A stretch of DNA of 64,000 nt from Pyropia yezoensis (GCA_009829735.1 CM020618.1:19391346-19455345), one strand, 5' to 3'; positions 31,539 through 42,654 are shown, counted from the first letter of the stretch. Notes: generated by a model not told the origin, from the letters alone. Program-made: numbers and translations.

Positions 31539-32957
31539 AGTCCCGCTTGTATCGCTCCTGGGTCTTTGAGATTGACTCCTTGACTCTGGGGAGCAGGAGC
31601 TTCAGTTGTTCCAGGAACTCATCCTTGACCTTGGGACCTGACTTCAATGCAGGCAGGAGACCGTCTGGTATTCTTTCCAGGGAGAAGTTGGTCAGCCGCC
31701 TTGGGGTGACAAAGTCGAGTGGAGCGACCCCCGTTGTCCGGTGAACTCGGGAGTTGTAGGCTAGAGTAAGGACAGCCAGGAGCTCATCCCAGTCTTCTTG
31801 CTGCTCCTGCACGTAGTGCCGTAGCATATCCACTAGGGTCCGGTTGAATCGTTCCACCTGGCCGTTCGTTTGCGGGTGGTACGTCGTGGTGAACAAGTTC
31901 TTTAAGCCCATCAGGTCATAGACTCCTTGGAAGAACAGGGATGCAAACTGGGGGCCATTGTCTGTTAAGACGGAGTCTGGAGGGCCGTAGGCAGCTATCC
32001 AGTACTCGCAGAAGGCTGACGTGACATCCAGAGCCGTAATGGTCCTCAGCAGGATTGCTCGAGTGAACTTGGAGAACCGGTCACAAATGATGAGCAGGTA
32101 TATGTTGCCGCTGGATGTTTCAGGTAGGGGCCCCAGGGTGTCCATGCTTAAGCTTGCAAAGGGCTCCGCCGCCGGGAATAGGCGTAGCTTAGAAGTCTTC
32201 TTCCTCTGGAACAACCGGTACCTTGCACAAGAAACACAAGCCTCCAGGTGCATATGGACGTCGCTGGCCATGGTTTCCCAGTAGTAATGTCGTCGCATTG
32301 AAGCATACATCCGATTGATGCCAGGATGTCCGGCCTGGGGAGACGAGTGCTCCAGGCGTAGGATGTCAGCTCGCAGACTTCGGGGTACGTAGACTTGAGT
32401 TGCCCCATCGAAGGGTGACACCCGTACCAGGAGTCCATCTGTAGACTCGGAGAAACGACTGTTCCGGTTCAGGTCCATTTGGTGGCGAAGCTCCAAGCAT
32501 TGAGGATCCGTCAGTTGTGCCTCCAGCATCCGGTGAATGGTCACCGGTTGATGAGCTTCAGGTGTCTCATACAGGGGAGCATGCCAGCCACGTCCAACAT
32601 TCGGGAGGATGAAGCAAGGTATTTCCTCCGGAATAGGACCGGTGTCGGCTGCAGGAGTCTCCAGCCGGGACATGGTGTCGGCGCAGTGGTGCTCCCTCCC
32701 TGCACTGGTGCACACCTTGTACTTGAACTCCGAAAGGCGTAAGCGCCACCGGGCGACCCTTCCTTGGCTGCTGTCCATACATAGCAGCCACCTTAGGCTG
32801 GCGTGGTCCGTCCGGATGAGGAACTCTTGTCCTTCAAGATATGGACGTAACAGGAAGCAAGCCCACACGACCGCCAAGCACTCGCGCTTCGTCGTGGAAT
32901 AATTCTTCTCGGCTGGAGTCAGGACGCGACTGTAGTAGCCTATCGGGAGGAACTGCC
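31441..32957 (-). CDS. Outer element: RNase H end and integrase part
   Basis: Contains the end of an RNase H domain (REHHCADTMSRL), a His/Cys zinc-binding region (HPGINRMYASMRRHYYW, then CVSCARY) and an integrase core with LSMDTLGPLPE, LTDNGPQFAS and HPQTNGQVERFNRTL. It ends at the left border of the nested element, whose insertion separated it from the rest of the outer element's coding region. Fossil part. Confidence 0.85.
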
Positions 32958-33496
32958 TGTAGCAGTACTCCCAAGCACCAACCCCGAGTCAGGGAAGGAA
33001 GAGGAGTATTGCCGATATCCCAACTTGGGACACCGGAAGCAAGCACCTCCACACAGCCGAACACGGAACTTGCGTGTGGTGAGCGGGTCCACTCACCAAG
33101 GCACGAACAAGATGTGTCGGAGCCAGACGGTGTTTTCTTGCTTGGCCAGCCAAGGTGGGCCCTCCCCGCCTTGCTGTCCCTCCTTATCAACCCTCCTCAC
33201 ACGCTCACGCAACCCCTCAAAACACTCAGAAAATGAACCCTCAAACAAACCAATCATATCACTCCACATGCAAAGAACTCAAAGCGTAGAAATCCGTCTG
33301 GCTCCCGTGCAAAAATCCCAAGAAACAAATACCAGCAGCATTACCCTGCTCTAGTATGTCGGAAGTCCTAGTCGAATTTCCGTCCAGAAGTCAGAAGTTT
33401 CACCATCGTGGGTCGGGTGAATTTCGACTTCCGGTCAGGTCCACTTGACCCGAATCTTCAAAGTATTGGTACCGAATTCCGGCCCAATCTCCCACA
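32958..33496 (-). repeat. 3' LTR of the inner element
   Basis: Left-hand 539-bp repeat matching 42655-43193. It is preceded by CTGCC, the same five bases that follow the other LTR. Confidence 0.92.
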
Positions 33497-34500
33497 TTTC
33501 CCCCTTCTCAAAAGTCCAGCCGTCCCGGTGGACGTCCAATCAGCGGCGAGTCGCAGTGACCGGGAGAGGAGGATGCAATTCCCGAGTTGAGATGCAAAGT
33601 ACGGTGCATCGCTGGCGTCTAGCGTGCACCAGGGTTACGCCGGGGTTGCACTCGCGTCCGGCGGGGCCCTCCGGGAGAGGCAGTCCCTCTCCGTGGGGTG
33701 CGCTCTCTGCCCTGACACTGGGTAGAGGAGCCCCCTCCACGCGAAACAGGGGTGGGGGAAAGTCGTCCCCCACCTGGTCAGGGTGCTCCACGGGTGGACT
33801 CACGTGTGGGTGAGCCCCCTAATCTGGGTGTCGGCGTACCTCCGCCACACCCCCTGCCCCTCAACTGGAGGAGTAGGGCGTCGACGTTCTCACTCGGAAC
33901 GTCGACGTGCACCTGCCCCTTCAGTTGGGGTACGGTTGCTCTCGGGGGGTCGGGTTGTGTCCCCCCCTTCAGCTCGATCCACCCCCAGCTGGCTCTCTGC
34001 GGGGTGTTCCTCACTCCTTCCCCCCCTTTCTAGTCAGGGTTGAGGGGTGTGCGCACCCCGAGTTGGGGGTGTTGCACTCGGTCGCCGGCGGTGGGACTCG
34101 GCCGCCGGTGCGGGGTCTTCTCTCCCCTTCGTGTGTGCGGGCGGGTGTGTGCCTTCCCGCCGCTGCTCCCTCGCGTCGGCGGGTCTGTCTCTTCCCGCCG
34201 TGCGGTTGGTGTCGTTGGTTGGGGTGGTGTCTTCCCCCTTCCGCCCCTGTGTCGGGCGTCTTCGTTGTCGGTGGGGGCGTGGGTTGTGTTCCCCCCCCTT
34301 TGTCCTCGTTGGCGGGGTTGTGTCATCCCCGCGCTGCCCCTTGTGTCGGGCTTCTTCGTTGTCGGTGGGGGGTGTGGGTCGTGTCCCCCCCCCTTGCTCT
34401 ACCTCACCGAGTCGGTCAAGGTTGGTTGTCGTCGGAGGGGGAGCGGGTCGTGTCCCCCCCCGTGCTCAACCTCACCGAGTCGGTCAAGGTTGGTCGCGTG
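33497..34500. other. Inner element: C-rich leader with tandem repeats before the antisense ORF
   Basis: Highly biased sequence with repeated poly-C runs. Short imperfect repeats include CTTCGTTGTCGGTGGGG (about 34260 and 34350) and CCTCACCGAGTCGGTCAAGG (about 34402 and 34470). Read on the minus strand it lies between pol and the 3' LTR; on the plus strand it would be the leader of the antisense ORF. The reading frame of that ORF is also open through much of this part. Confidence 0.6.
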
Positions 34501-36417
34501 ATGGCGGGTGAGCCGAGTCGGCCTTTGTCCCCGTCTCCGACGTCTCTGTCGGACAAGCGACGGACGGGAGAGGAGGCCCTCGGGACTGAGGAGTCTCTCA
34601 GCCGGGGGTCGGCCATGGAGACGACTCGTCCCGGGCGAGGGTCGGAGGCGGCCGCCTCAGCCGTCCCCGCCCCATCACCTCCTACTGCCCCCTCGGCCGT
34701 GGTCCCACCGGGGGATGGGTCTTCCAACCCGGTGGCGGAAGGGGATGTGACTCCCATCCCCCGCCTTCCTGAGTCACGGCTGCTACTCCCGCCGCGGCCC
34801 CGTCCTCCTATGGGGCCCCGAGCCTGGGCGCCTCCCAAGTCAGTCGGGGAGCTTCCCGACTGCAAGCTCAAGGATGTCTACTTGATCATCCCCGAGCCAC
34901 GGCGGACCGACGTATGGTACCGCCGGACTCGTCGGTACCCCAACCAGGTGACTCTACCTGATGGGGTGGTCTGCGACCTACCAGCGCTACTCTGCCTGGC
35001 GGACGCGCCTGAAGTCCAGGCGTTGTCAACCTCCCTCGCCTTGGGGTCGGGCGACAAGGAAATCGACGACACCCACGCGGTTGTGTCTACCGAGTGGTGT
35101 GCCCTTCCCCGTCCCTACCTGGGCGGAGAGGACGCCCACGCCCAACACGGCGTGGTGCGAGAGGAGTTCCGACTCCGGGGCTCCTCGGGCTTCCTCATCC
35201 ACGGGTCGCGGGTGGAGTTCACCCACGTACCTCTGGAGGAGCGTGAGCACCAGTACCCTTTTCTCCCAGGGTGGTGGGAGACAGTGGAGGTACCTTGTGG
35301 GTTTCCGGCTCGGATCCCCCTCCTCGTTGCCTACTTTGGCTCCGTGCTACGCTCCAGCTCGGAGGGTAACCGGGTCTTCGCCTACCTCGCCACGCACTGG
35401 GTGGTCGTGGTGACTCGGGGCTGGTACTCCGATGTAGTCCATCGGGGTTACCTGTGGCACCTCCCACCGGCTCTGGTGGAGGGTATGGAAACCCTTGGCT
35501 TCCACTGGTTAGCCTTGGGCGCGGGGGACCTGGCTCCGTTCCTCCTTAAGGGTATGGTCACCCTGCACAATCGACTCGATTGGGCGCAGCTGGAACCCTT
35601 CCTCCGCCGCAACAAGCGTCCAGAGCCGGGGTTGGAGAGTGAGCCACCCCGGGAGTTCGTCCATGTCACCCATACTCTGGTGCAGGGACAGCTGTTCTTG
35701 CGTGAGGGGTTGGGGGACTCTTCCCTTCCCTACGCAGAGGGGGTTACTCCCTCTACGTCGCCCCCTGGCTCTGGGTGGGCGACATCATCGGCGACGACTC
35801 GTCGTGGTGCTCATCGAGGAGCCCCTCGAAGCCGCGGGCGAGCTGTGCCGACGACTTCCCCGCGGGTCGCGACTCCGACCTCGGGGGGTGTGGAGCCGAC
35901 TCAGGCTCCACCCTTCCAGTTCCTCGAGCCCTTCCCCGACGTGGCGTTGGGTTCGCTACGGGTCCGAACTCCGGTACCCATGCCGATTGCGCGTGGCGTT
36001 GGCGAGATGCTTCCCAACTTGGGAGCCATCATGTATGACGCCACGGTGGAGGCCTCACTCGTGGCCTCCCTTGACACGTTGGCTTGGGTCACCCGGCGTG
36101 TCAGTCACTTCCTCGCGTCGGGCGACTCAGCCACGGCGCGACAGTCATTGGCAGCTGAGGTCACTCGCCTCGCGGTTGGACACGAGTTTGTCCAACGGCT
36201 GCTGTCGACTCAGCAGCAGCTTCCGCGTCACGGAGGGAGTACCTCCGGACATCTATCTTACGACGGGGATGGGTCCGCGAGTCGGCGGGCCCCTCCCAGT
36301 GCTTCCACTCCGGGGCCCTCCCGAGTGGGTTACGCCCCTCCGCTACCGGCCTACGACCCTGGGGGTTCGTGGTCGGGCGGTCCCTATAGTGGTGGGGGTG
36401 GCCATATGGAACGCTAG
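34501..36417 (+). CDS. Antisense ORF of the inner LTR element, unknown function
   Basis: From the ATG at 34501 it is 638 codons, almost the same length as the outer element's antisense ORF (631). The frame is open further upstream, to about 33907. It has a Ser/Pro/Ala-rich start, a compact middle (about residues 90-400) and a C-terminal block before a Gly/Ser/Pro-rich tail. The middle contains YPFLPGWW, VEVPCGFPARIPL, YFGSVLRSSSEG and YLATHWVVVV, parallel to segments of the outer ORF. No known family is recognised. Retention of two long antisense ORFs in separate elements suggests a coding role. Confidence 0.65.
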   Translation: MAGEPSRPLSPSPTSLSDKRRTGEEALGTEESLSRGSAMETTRPGRGSEAAASAVPAPSPPTAPSAVVPPGDGSSNPVAEGDVTPIPRLPESRLLLPPRPRPPMGPRAWAPPKSVGELPDCKLKDVYLIIPEPRRTDVWYRRTRRYPNQVTLPDGVVCDLPALLCLADAPEVQALSTSLALGSGDKEIDDTHAVVSTEWCALPRPYLGGEDAHAQHGVVREEFRLRGSSGFLIHGSRVEFTHVPLEEREHQYPFLPGWWETVEVPCGFPARIPLLVAYFGSVLRSSSEGNRVFAYLATHWVVVVTRGWYSDVVHRGYLWHLPPALVEGMETLGFHWLALGAGDLAPFLLKGMVTLHNRLDWAQLEPFLRRNKRPEPGLESEPPREFVHVTHTLVQGQLFLREGLGDSSLPYAEGVTPSTSPPGSGWATSSATTRRGAHRGAPRSRGRAVPTTSPRVATPTSGGVEPTQAPPFQFLEPFPDVALGSLRVRTPVPMPIARGVGEMLPNLGAIMYDATVEASLVASLDTLAWVTRRVSHFLASGDSATARQSLAAEVTRLAVGHEFVQRLLSTQQQLPRHGGSTSGHLSYDGDGSASRRAPPSASTPGPSRVGYAPPLPAYDPGGSWSGGPYSGGGGHMER

Positions 36418-36545
36418 AGTCAGCGGTCGAACGACTTGTTCTTTCCTTGGTGAGAAGAGTGGTGGGTATTCTTCTCGTTTTGTATTGTGCCATAGTCGGC
36501 TTTGTTAGTAGAGAATCTTTGAAGAACCATGGTATGTGTTTGTAC

Positions 36546-39500
36546 TCATGGTTGGCTTGCCGCTCTGCTCTGACTTGGAGCAGGGACTTCATCCCCCGAC
36601 GTACGAGTGCTACGTCGGCGTATAGATATGCCCACAGTCTGGCAGTATCTACGGACCTTCTCTACTGGTAGGTCCTCTACAAACTCCCATGTGTCGGAAG
36701 TTGGTCCATACCCGAACCACCTGACTCGGAGCATGAGTCGCCCCGACTCATCATATCCGTGCCCGACAAACTTGTCGAACACCGCCTCCAATGGCTTATT
36801 GGAAGAGGTCGGCAAGGATGGGACTTTCCATGCTTGCAAAGCCCTTTCCCAAGCGGGATCTCCCTCTGGGGGTTCGGGTGCGCGAGTCGCGTGATTCCCA
36901 TTTATTGTCCGGATACCATCATCACTCTCGATGGTTAACCGACGTCCATCCGTTTTAAGGATGTGATATGGTCCCAGAGTCTTGAAGACCAATTTCCCTC
37001 CCTTATTGTCGTGGGAGTTAACATAAATCCAATCTCCAACTCGGAGCGGATCGCGACGATGTCTGACTCGGACATCGAAGTACCTCTTGTAACGGGCTTG
37101 GGCCTTCTCCATAGTAGCCCGGACAAGGGGTATCATCTCCTCCAGTCTCTGGAGTAGGGAGGCTTTCGCCTGACTCGGTGTTTGAGTCGAAGTCTCACCC
37201 TCAGTCTGGGTGAGACGCTCCACAGCTACTGACGGAAGTCGTCGGGGGCAGACGAAGGCAAACGGTGCCTCTCCCGTACTACTGTGTACCTGGGAGTTGT
37301 ATGCTGTCACGAGTAGTGACGCATAACGAGCCCATGTGACTACATGGTCATGGACATAGTGACGCAACTGGCGCACTAGAGTCCTGTTGAATCGTTCCAC
37401 CTGCCCATTAGTCTGGGGATGGTAAGGGGTGGCGAAGTTCGTCTGCACCCCCAACATCTTCATGACTCCCTGATACAGGACGGACGCAAACTGTGGTCCG
37501 TTATCCGAAAGGATAGAGTCGGGGATGCCATAACTGGCAACCCAGACGTCGAGTAACTCACTCAGAACGTCCACGGCTGTGATATCCTTGAGTGGGGATA
37601 CCCGTGTGAGCTTAGTGAAGCGATCACACATCACCAGAAGGTACTCATATCCTTCAGGTGTTCGTGGTAGTGGACCGAGTAAGTCCACTGCTATCGCTGC
37701 AAACGGCTCTGTTGCAGGAAAGAGTCTCATGGAAGAAGTCTGCCGGGACTCCATGAGTCTATTCTTTGCGCAAGTCGCGCATGCGGCTACATATCCGTAC
37801 ACATCAGCCACGAGTGATGGCCAATAGTACTTCTTACGTAGGGTCTGATACATCCTCGTAGACCCTGGGTGTCCACCCAACGGTGAGGAGTGCTCCCGTT
37901 GGAGGATACTCTTGCGTAACTCCTTGGGGACGACGACTTGCTTGTCCCCCTGGGTATATCCCTTACGGCAGAGTATGCCGTTGTCATTCAGGAAGAACCG
38001 AGTCGGTTGAGCCTGGTCGAGCTCCTTCCTGAGTCGTCGACAAAGTTTGTCGCTCTCCTGTGCCTGGACAAACTCATCCAAAGACACGGGTAATAATTTG
38101 GCCATGCCAGGCATCCTCGGGTCGAGGACAGTTCCGGAGCGAGTGGTCACTGCCACATGAGGGAGTTCCTCAGGGATAGGGGAAGTGTCTTTCCCATCCG
38201 TCGGTATGCGAGACAACGCGTCCGCAACCGCATGCTTCGGGCCTGGCCGATATTCAACATCATAATCGAACTCAGCGAGGCAGAGTCGCCATCGATTGAG
38301 TCGGTTATTCGTACAGGCTGTAGTGGTGAGTATCCACTTCAAAGCCTTGTGGTCACATCGAATGAGGAACTTCCTTCCTTCGATGTATGGCCGTAGCATG
38401 GAGACTGCCCATACCACGCCAAGACCCTCTACCTCCGTCACAGAATAGTTCTTCTGGGCGGGTGAGAGTCCCTTACTGAAATAGCCAACGGGTAAATACT
38501 CCCCCGAAGGCTGTTGTTGGAGTAAGCAACAACCGAGTTGGTCGTAACTTGCGTCCACATCAACGATGTAGTGAGCCCCCGGTCTCGGGATCGCTAACAC
38601 CGGTGGGTTGCAGAGGAGCTCTCGCAACCTATCAAACGCTTCTTGCTCCGGGGGTTTGGGAGCATCCAAGCGCTTGGGCATCTTGGAACTTACCAAGTGG
38701 TTCAACGGTGCAGACACTTTGGCATAGTTCGCCACAAAGCGTCTGTATACGTTACACATACCCAGGAAGCTCCTGAGTTGTGTCTGCGTCTGGGGGAACT
38801 TCGCCCGACGGATGGCCATGAGGTTCTTCTCATTGACCAGAATGCGACCTGGCCGGACTATATGGCCGAGGTACTCCACCTCATTACTAAAGAGGTGACA
38901 CTTCGTAGGTTTGAGTGTTACTCCTGCTTCACCCAACAGGGTAAACACTCTGTCCAAGTGGGACAAGTGTTCTTCGGCAGTCCCGGAGAACACAATGATA
39001 TCGTCCAGATACACCAGGGCGATCTGCCACTTGACTCCGGCAAGTATCAAGTCAATAGCACGCTGGAAAGTCGCAGGTGCATTGCAAAGCCCAAAAGGGA
39101 GCCGTGTACACTGATAAACTCCACAGTGACACGTGAAGGTGGTCAAGTGTCTGTCCTCCTTGCGGATGGGTATCTGCCAGTACCCCGCGTTGCAGTCCAA
39201 CGTGGAAAAGTACTGTGCCTCACCGAGTGAGTCAAGGCAATCGTCCATACGGGGTAAGGGGTAACTATCCCTTACCGTCCGCTCGTTTAGCTTACGATAA
39301 TCGATGCAGAACCGCATCGTGCCGTCTGACTTGGGCACCAAGACTATGGGACTGGCCCACTCACTTGAGCAAGGCTCAATGACACCCATGTCTTGCATCC
39401 GTTGGACCTGCTCTCGGGTGAGTTCCCGTGAGTCTGGTCCCATACGGTAGGTACTCAGGCGAACTGGCCTAGCCCCTGGCTTCAACACGATTCTGTGTTC

Positions 39501-40535
39501 GGTGGCCTTGATGAGCCCAAGGTCACCATTCCACAACTTGTGATGCTTCTGGATTAACTCATCCAGTCGTCCATGTAAACACTCCGGGATGTTCTCCCGA
39601 TGTACCGTCGGCGACTTAGCCGTCGATGAACTCGATTGGTCGGCAGAGCCTGCCATTCCAATATCCTCCCATTGCTGTTGAGTCACAGCAACGACATTCC
39701 CCTCAAAGGTAGAGATCGACGCAATCTTCATGCCTCCGGGGAGTCGTCGAGGTTCCTCCGACGTGTTGAGGACCTCCACCCACCAGGTTTGGTCATCCCC
39801 ACAAGTCATGGGGCCCCAAGCAACTTGCACTTGGTGAGTATAATAGACTCGGTCCACGGGGGAAACAAGTCCATTCCCTCGAAACCGTGTGCGTACTCGC
39901 ACAAAGGTCCTTGATCGGGGCGGGACTACCGTACCCTTACATACTCGTACATGGGTCGTAGAGCCTCCACCCTTGGGAGAGTTTTCCCTAGGTTGATGAG
40001 TCGTAGGGGAAACAGTCCTCCCTTTACGCAATATGGGGACAGTCTCTCCATTACGCATTCGGATTATCCCTTCCGGTCCACAGACGGCCGGGACATGGAG
40101 GTCCAGATAGTCAGTTCCCAGGAGTACGGGGACTGACATATTGGAGACTACTCCAAAGTTCACCTGCGTCTGGTAGAACCCAATGCAAACAGTCAATGCA
40201 ATAGACCCAACAATGGGGAGGAGTCCCCCATTGACATCAAACATACGCCACTCGGGTGAGCCGGCGGGGCTCACATCTGTCCCCTCTGGCAATAAGTCTT
40301 GCCTAATGAGAGAGGCAGCAGAGCCTGTGTCGACTATGACACGAGAGGTAAACTCATATCCATCCTGCAGCCAGAGTCGAGCTGCGACCTGGTAGTTACT
40401 CCCTACCAGCACTGACACAATCCGACTCGGGTCGTGCTTCTGAGGAGGGGCCTTGTCCCTAGGTCTCACCCCTCGAGGTCGAGTCAGGACCTTCACTCTC
40501 CCATGGGTCGGTGAGCGTGAAGCAACCCGCTTCAT
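36546..40535 (-). CDS. Inner element: pol polyprotein (protease, RT, RNase H, integrase, chromodomain)
   Basis: A 1329-aa ORF. In order it shows a retropepsin-type protease (VDTGSAASLI), a reverse transcriptase (FCIDYRKLNE, LPFGLCNAPATF and the YLDD box), RNase H (DVDASYDQLGCC, DALSRIP), a His/Cys zinc region (HPGSTRMYQTLRKKYYW, CATCAKN), an integrase core (LSDNGPQFAS, HPQTNGQVERFNRTL) and a chromodomain-like end (RVRWFGYGPTSDTWEF). The order is that of Ty3/gypsy elements. It begins close after the gag ORF in a different frame; how the two are expressed together is not visible. Confidence 0.9.
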   Translation of the reverse strand: MKRVASRSPTHGRVKVLTRPRGVRPRDKAPPQKHDPSRIVSVLVGSNYQVAARLWLQDGYEFTSRVIVDTGSAASLIRQDLLPEGTDVSPAGSPEWRMFDVNGGLLPIVGSIALTVCIGFYQTQVNFGVVSNMSVPVLLGTDYLDLHVPAVCGPEGIIRMRNGETVPILRKGRTVSPTTHQPRENSPKGGGSTTHVRVCKGTVVPPRSRTFVRVRTRFRGNGLVSPVDRVYYTHQVQVAWGPMTCGDDQTWWVEVLNTSEEPRRLPGGMKIASISTFEGNVVAVTQQQWEDIGMAGSADQSSSSTAKSPTVHRENIPECLHGRLDELIQKHHKLWNGDLGLIKATEHRIVLKPGARPVRLSTYRMGPDSRELTREQVQRMQDMGVIEPCSSEWASPIVLVPKSDGTMRFCIDYRKLNERTVRDSYPLPRMDDCLDSLGEAQYFSTLDCNAGYWQIPIRKEDRHLTTFTCHCGVYQCTRLPFGLCNAPATFQRAIDLILAGVKWQIALVYLDDIIVFSGTAEEHLSHLDRVFTLLGEAGVTLKPTKCHLFSNEVEYLGHIVRPGRILVNEKNLMAIRRAKFPQTQTQLRSFLGMCNVYRRFVANYAKVSAPLNHLVSSKMPKRLDAPKPPEQEAFDRLRELLCNPPVLAIPRPGAHYIVDVDASYDQLGCCLLQQQPSGEYLPVGYFSKGLSPAQKNYSVTEVEGLGVVWAVSMLRPYIEGRKFLIRCDHKALKWILTTTACTNNRLNRWRLCLAEFDYDVEYRPGPKHAVADALSRIPTDGKDTSPIPEELPHVAVTTRSGTVLDPRMPGMAKLLPVSLDEFVQAQESDKLCRRLRKELDQAQPTRFFLNDNGILCRKGYTQGDKQVVVPKELRKSILQREHSSPLGGHPGSTRMYQTLRKKYYWPSLVADVYGYVAACATCAKNRLMESRQTSSMRLFPATEPFAAIAVDLLGPLPRTPEGYEYLLVMCDRFTKLTRVSPLKDITAVDVLSELLDVWVASYGIPDSILSDNGPQFASVLYQGVMKMLGVQTNFATPYHPQTNGQVERFNRTLVRQLRHYVHDHVVTWARYASLLVTAYNSQVHSSTGEAPFAFVCPRRLPSVAVERLTQTEGETSTQTPSQAKASLLQRLEEMIPLVRATMEKAQARYKRYFDVRVRHRRDPLRVGDWIYVNSHDNKGGKLVFKTLGPYHILKTDGRRLTIESDDGIRTINGNHATRAPEPPEGDPAWERALQAWKVPSLPTSSNKPLEAVFDKFVGHGYDESGRLMLRVRWFGYGPTSDTWEFVEDLPVEKVRRYCQTVGISIRRRSTRTSGDEVPAPSQSRAASQP

Positions 40536-40573
40536 TACCGCTGGAGCCTTTGGGTCAGTCTTAGTCCCAGCGG

Positions 40574-42352
40574 CTAGGCGTTTCCCTCATCCGACTCGGA
40601 TGATGGAGTATCCTTGCCACTTGAGCTGGGGGAAGAGGTTTCCCCCTTCTCAAGCGTGGACTCATCCTCTGACTTAGGTTGAGTCATGGCCGTCACACGT
40701 GTGGTGTGTGGCCGGGTATCCGAATCAGTCCTCGGAATACCGAGCTTCCCAATACGAGCCAACAGGGCTCTCAAACGAACGTCCAGAGTGGGGCATTGGG
40801 CTGCCCAGTGTCCCGACTTGGAACACTGCCAACACGGCCGATCACTCATCGACGCCGATGGCCCCGCTTTTCCCTGTGACTTATCAGGGATGGCGGCCAC
40901 CATACCTTCCGTCTCTCGAGTTGAGGACGAAGGTACTGCAGGGTACGTCCGCGTGTAGGAAGGCATCCTTGCAGTTCTGCGGAAGCGACTTGCTTCCATT
41001 CCCTTAACTTCTTTCTCTCGTTCCTTCCGCTGCTCAGACACGAGCCAGCGGTACTCATCACCCTTAGTCTGGGCGATGCGTGCCAACTCCGCCAGAGTCA
41101 TGGTCGGAGTATTACGCTCTCGCACAGTCGCTCGAGCTGCTCGGTGGACACCCTCCACAAAGCGTCCCTTAATGACTCCTTGGGGATATAGGAATCCACA
41201 GAGGACGTTCAGCTGACGGAGTCGTTCAGCGAACTCCCGTTCCTCTTCACCCTTACTCTGGGTGGCGCGGTTGAACTCTTCAACCTGCACAGCCAAGGAA
41301 GCCTCGTCTGCGTGAAGACGAAGGATCCAATTAACCAACTCCAGGTAGGAGGTCACCTCACCCGGATTCCCACCATGCCGACTTGGCATGACGTTCATCA
41401 CCTCGGAGCGGAGTGGCTCCTTGGTGAAGTCCTGAAGCATGAAAAACGCTTCAGCTTCAGAGACATCATTGTCATCGCAGGCTTTTGCGAACTTCCGCAA
41501 AAACTGGAAGACCTTCAGGGGTGGAGTCCCGTCCCATTCTGAACGGACCCCGAAGGATTGCGCAACGTGTTTCTTGCGCCGGCCCAGGGTACGGGCCTGG
41601 CTATTTGAGTAGGTCAACGACTTGTTGACCAACCCATATGTCTCACAGTCGAAGACATCCTTGAACAATGGATTATTCACCACGATCTTTCCTGGGACGA
41701 CTCTAGTCCCAAGACGGTCCGTGTGAGTCACACGACCATGTCGAGTAAGATCTTCTTCACCCGACTTGCCACTTGCAGAGGACTCAGACTCCGAGTCCAC
41801 CTCACGACGGAGAGTACGTCGAATCTCCCGTCGCTTCTGACGCCTCGAGGCCTGCTCAGGCGGAGGGGTGCTCCCCTTCAACGCCTTCCCCACCTCCTCT
41901 CGCACGACTTGTGCGATGGCAGTCATCACCGAGTTATCCACGATACCGGATGATCCAGGTGGAGCTTGACTCGAGCTCCCACCCGGTCCTTCCGGCACCA
42001 GTCGTGGCGCGGACCCACCAACCCGGGGTACAGAACTCCCTGTCCCGTCACCTCTGCCGGTCGGCGGTCCCATGCCGAAGTGAGTGTCGTCACTCCCCGA
42101 AGAGGTTGCCGGAGCCTGACGCTGGCTCGGCGCTCCCACCGGAGAAGGGCGAACTCCGCCCGTCTCTTCCGGTGACGGCCTGGGAAGGAACCTGGCCGAT
42201 CGCCGTCGGGGTCCAACCTCTGGACCCACCACATCCGCACTGCCCGGCCTGGGTGGTACTCCGCCCGTCGGGGGAGGACTACGCTCCCCCTCCCCAGGTA
42301 CACTCGGCGCAATGGGGGGGTCTCCCTCACCAGCCATCTCCACAAGAGTCAC
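40574..42352 (-). CDS. Inner element: gag-like protein with a CCHC zinc knuckle
   Basis: ORF of 592 aa with a Pro/Gly/Ser-rich N-terminus, an acidic/basic linker, a central helix-rich capsid-like region (for example FQFLRKFAKACDDNDVSE) and a C-terminal CCHC knuckle C-x2-C-x4-H-x4-C (CWQCSKSGHWAAQC). A second in-frame Met five codons in (42337) is an equally possible start. Confidence 0.85.
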   Translation of the reverse strand: MTLVEMAGEGDPPIAPSVPGEGERSPPPTGGVPPRPGSADVVGPEVGPRRRSARFLPRPSPEETGGVRPSPVGAPSQRQAPATSSGSDDTHFGMGPPTGRGDGTGSSVPRVGGSAPRLVPEGPGGSSSQAPPGSSGIVDNSVMTAIAQVVREEVGKALKGSTPPPEQASRRQKRREIRRTLRREVDSESESSASGKSGEEDLTRHGRVTHTDRLGTRVVPGKIVVNNPLFKDVFDCETYGLVNKSLTYSNSQARTLGRRKKHVAQSFGVRSEWDGTPPLKVFQFLRKFAKACDDNDVSEAEAFFMLQDFTKEPLRSEVMNVMPSRHGGNPGEVTSYLELVNWILRLHADEASLAVQVEEFNRATQSKGEEEREFAERLRQLNVLCGFLYPQGVIKGRFVEGVHRAARATVRERNTPTMTLAELARIAQTKGDEYRWLVSEQRKEREKEVKGMEASRFRRTARMPSYTRTYPAVPSSSTRETEGMVAAIPDKSQGKAGPSASMSDRPCWQCSKSGHWAAQCPTLDVRLRALLARIGKLGIPRTDSDTRPHTTRVTAMTQPKSEDESTLEKGETSSPSSSGKDTPSSESDEGNA

Positions 42353-42654
42353 GTGGAGTCAACCAAAACGACCAAACGGTGTCCAGAGTCGGGGATCGTC
42401 AGCTAGGGAGTTCCTAGAGCACGTTCCACCCCTCCACCTGCCTCAAGGAAGGCGGTGAGGTTTCCCGAAACTCCGGGTCTCCCACCAAGACTCACGGTGG
42501 CCAACCTCGTCGCCCAGCGAACGCTCGGAACGTAGGCGAGTCGATCGTGTCACCGGAAGTCTCGGTGCCGAAGGGGGAGAGGGGCCAACTTGGTCCCGTC
42601 TCCGGTCAAGGGAGGTACCAAAGTCGATATCCTCTCCCCCGCTGATCCACCAAC

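Noticed and set aside
34240-34500. CRISPR-like repeat array
   Set aside because: The repeats are few, imperfect and irregularly spaced, in a eukaryotic LTR element. They are ordinary tandem repeats.
33907-36417. Envelope-like gene in the inner element
   Set aside because: The ORF is antisense to gag-pol, lacks a clear signal peptide and membrane anchor, and shows no envelope motif.
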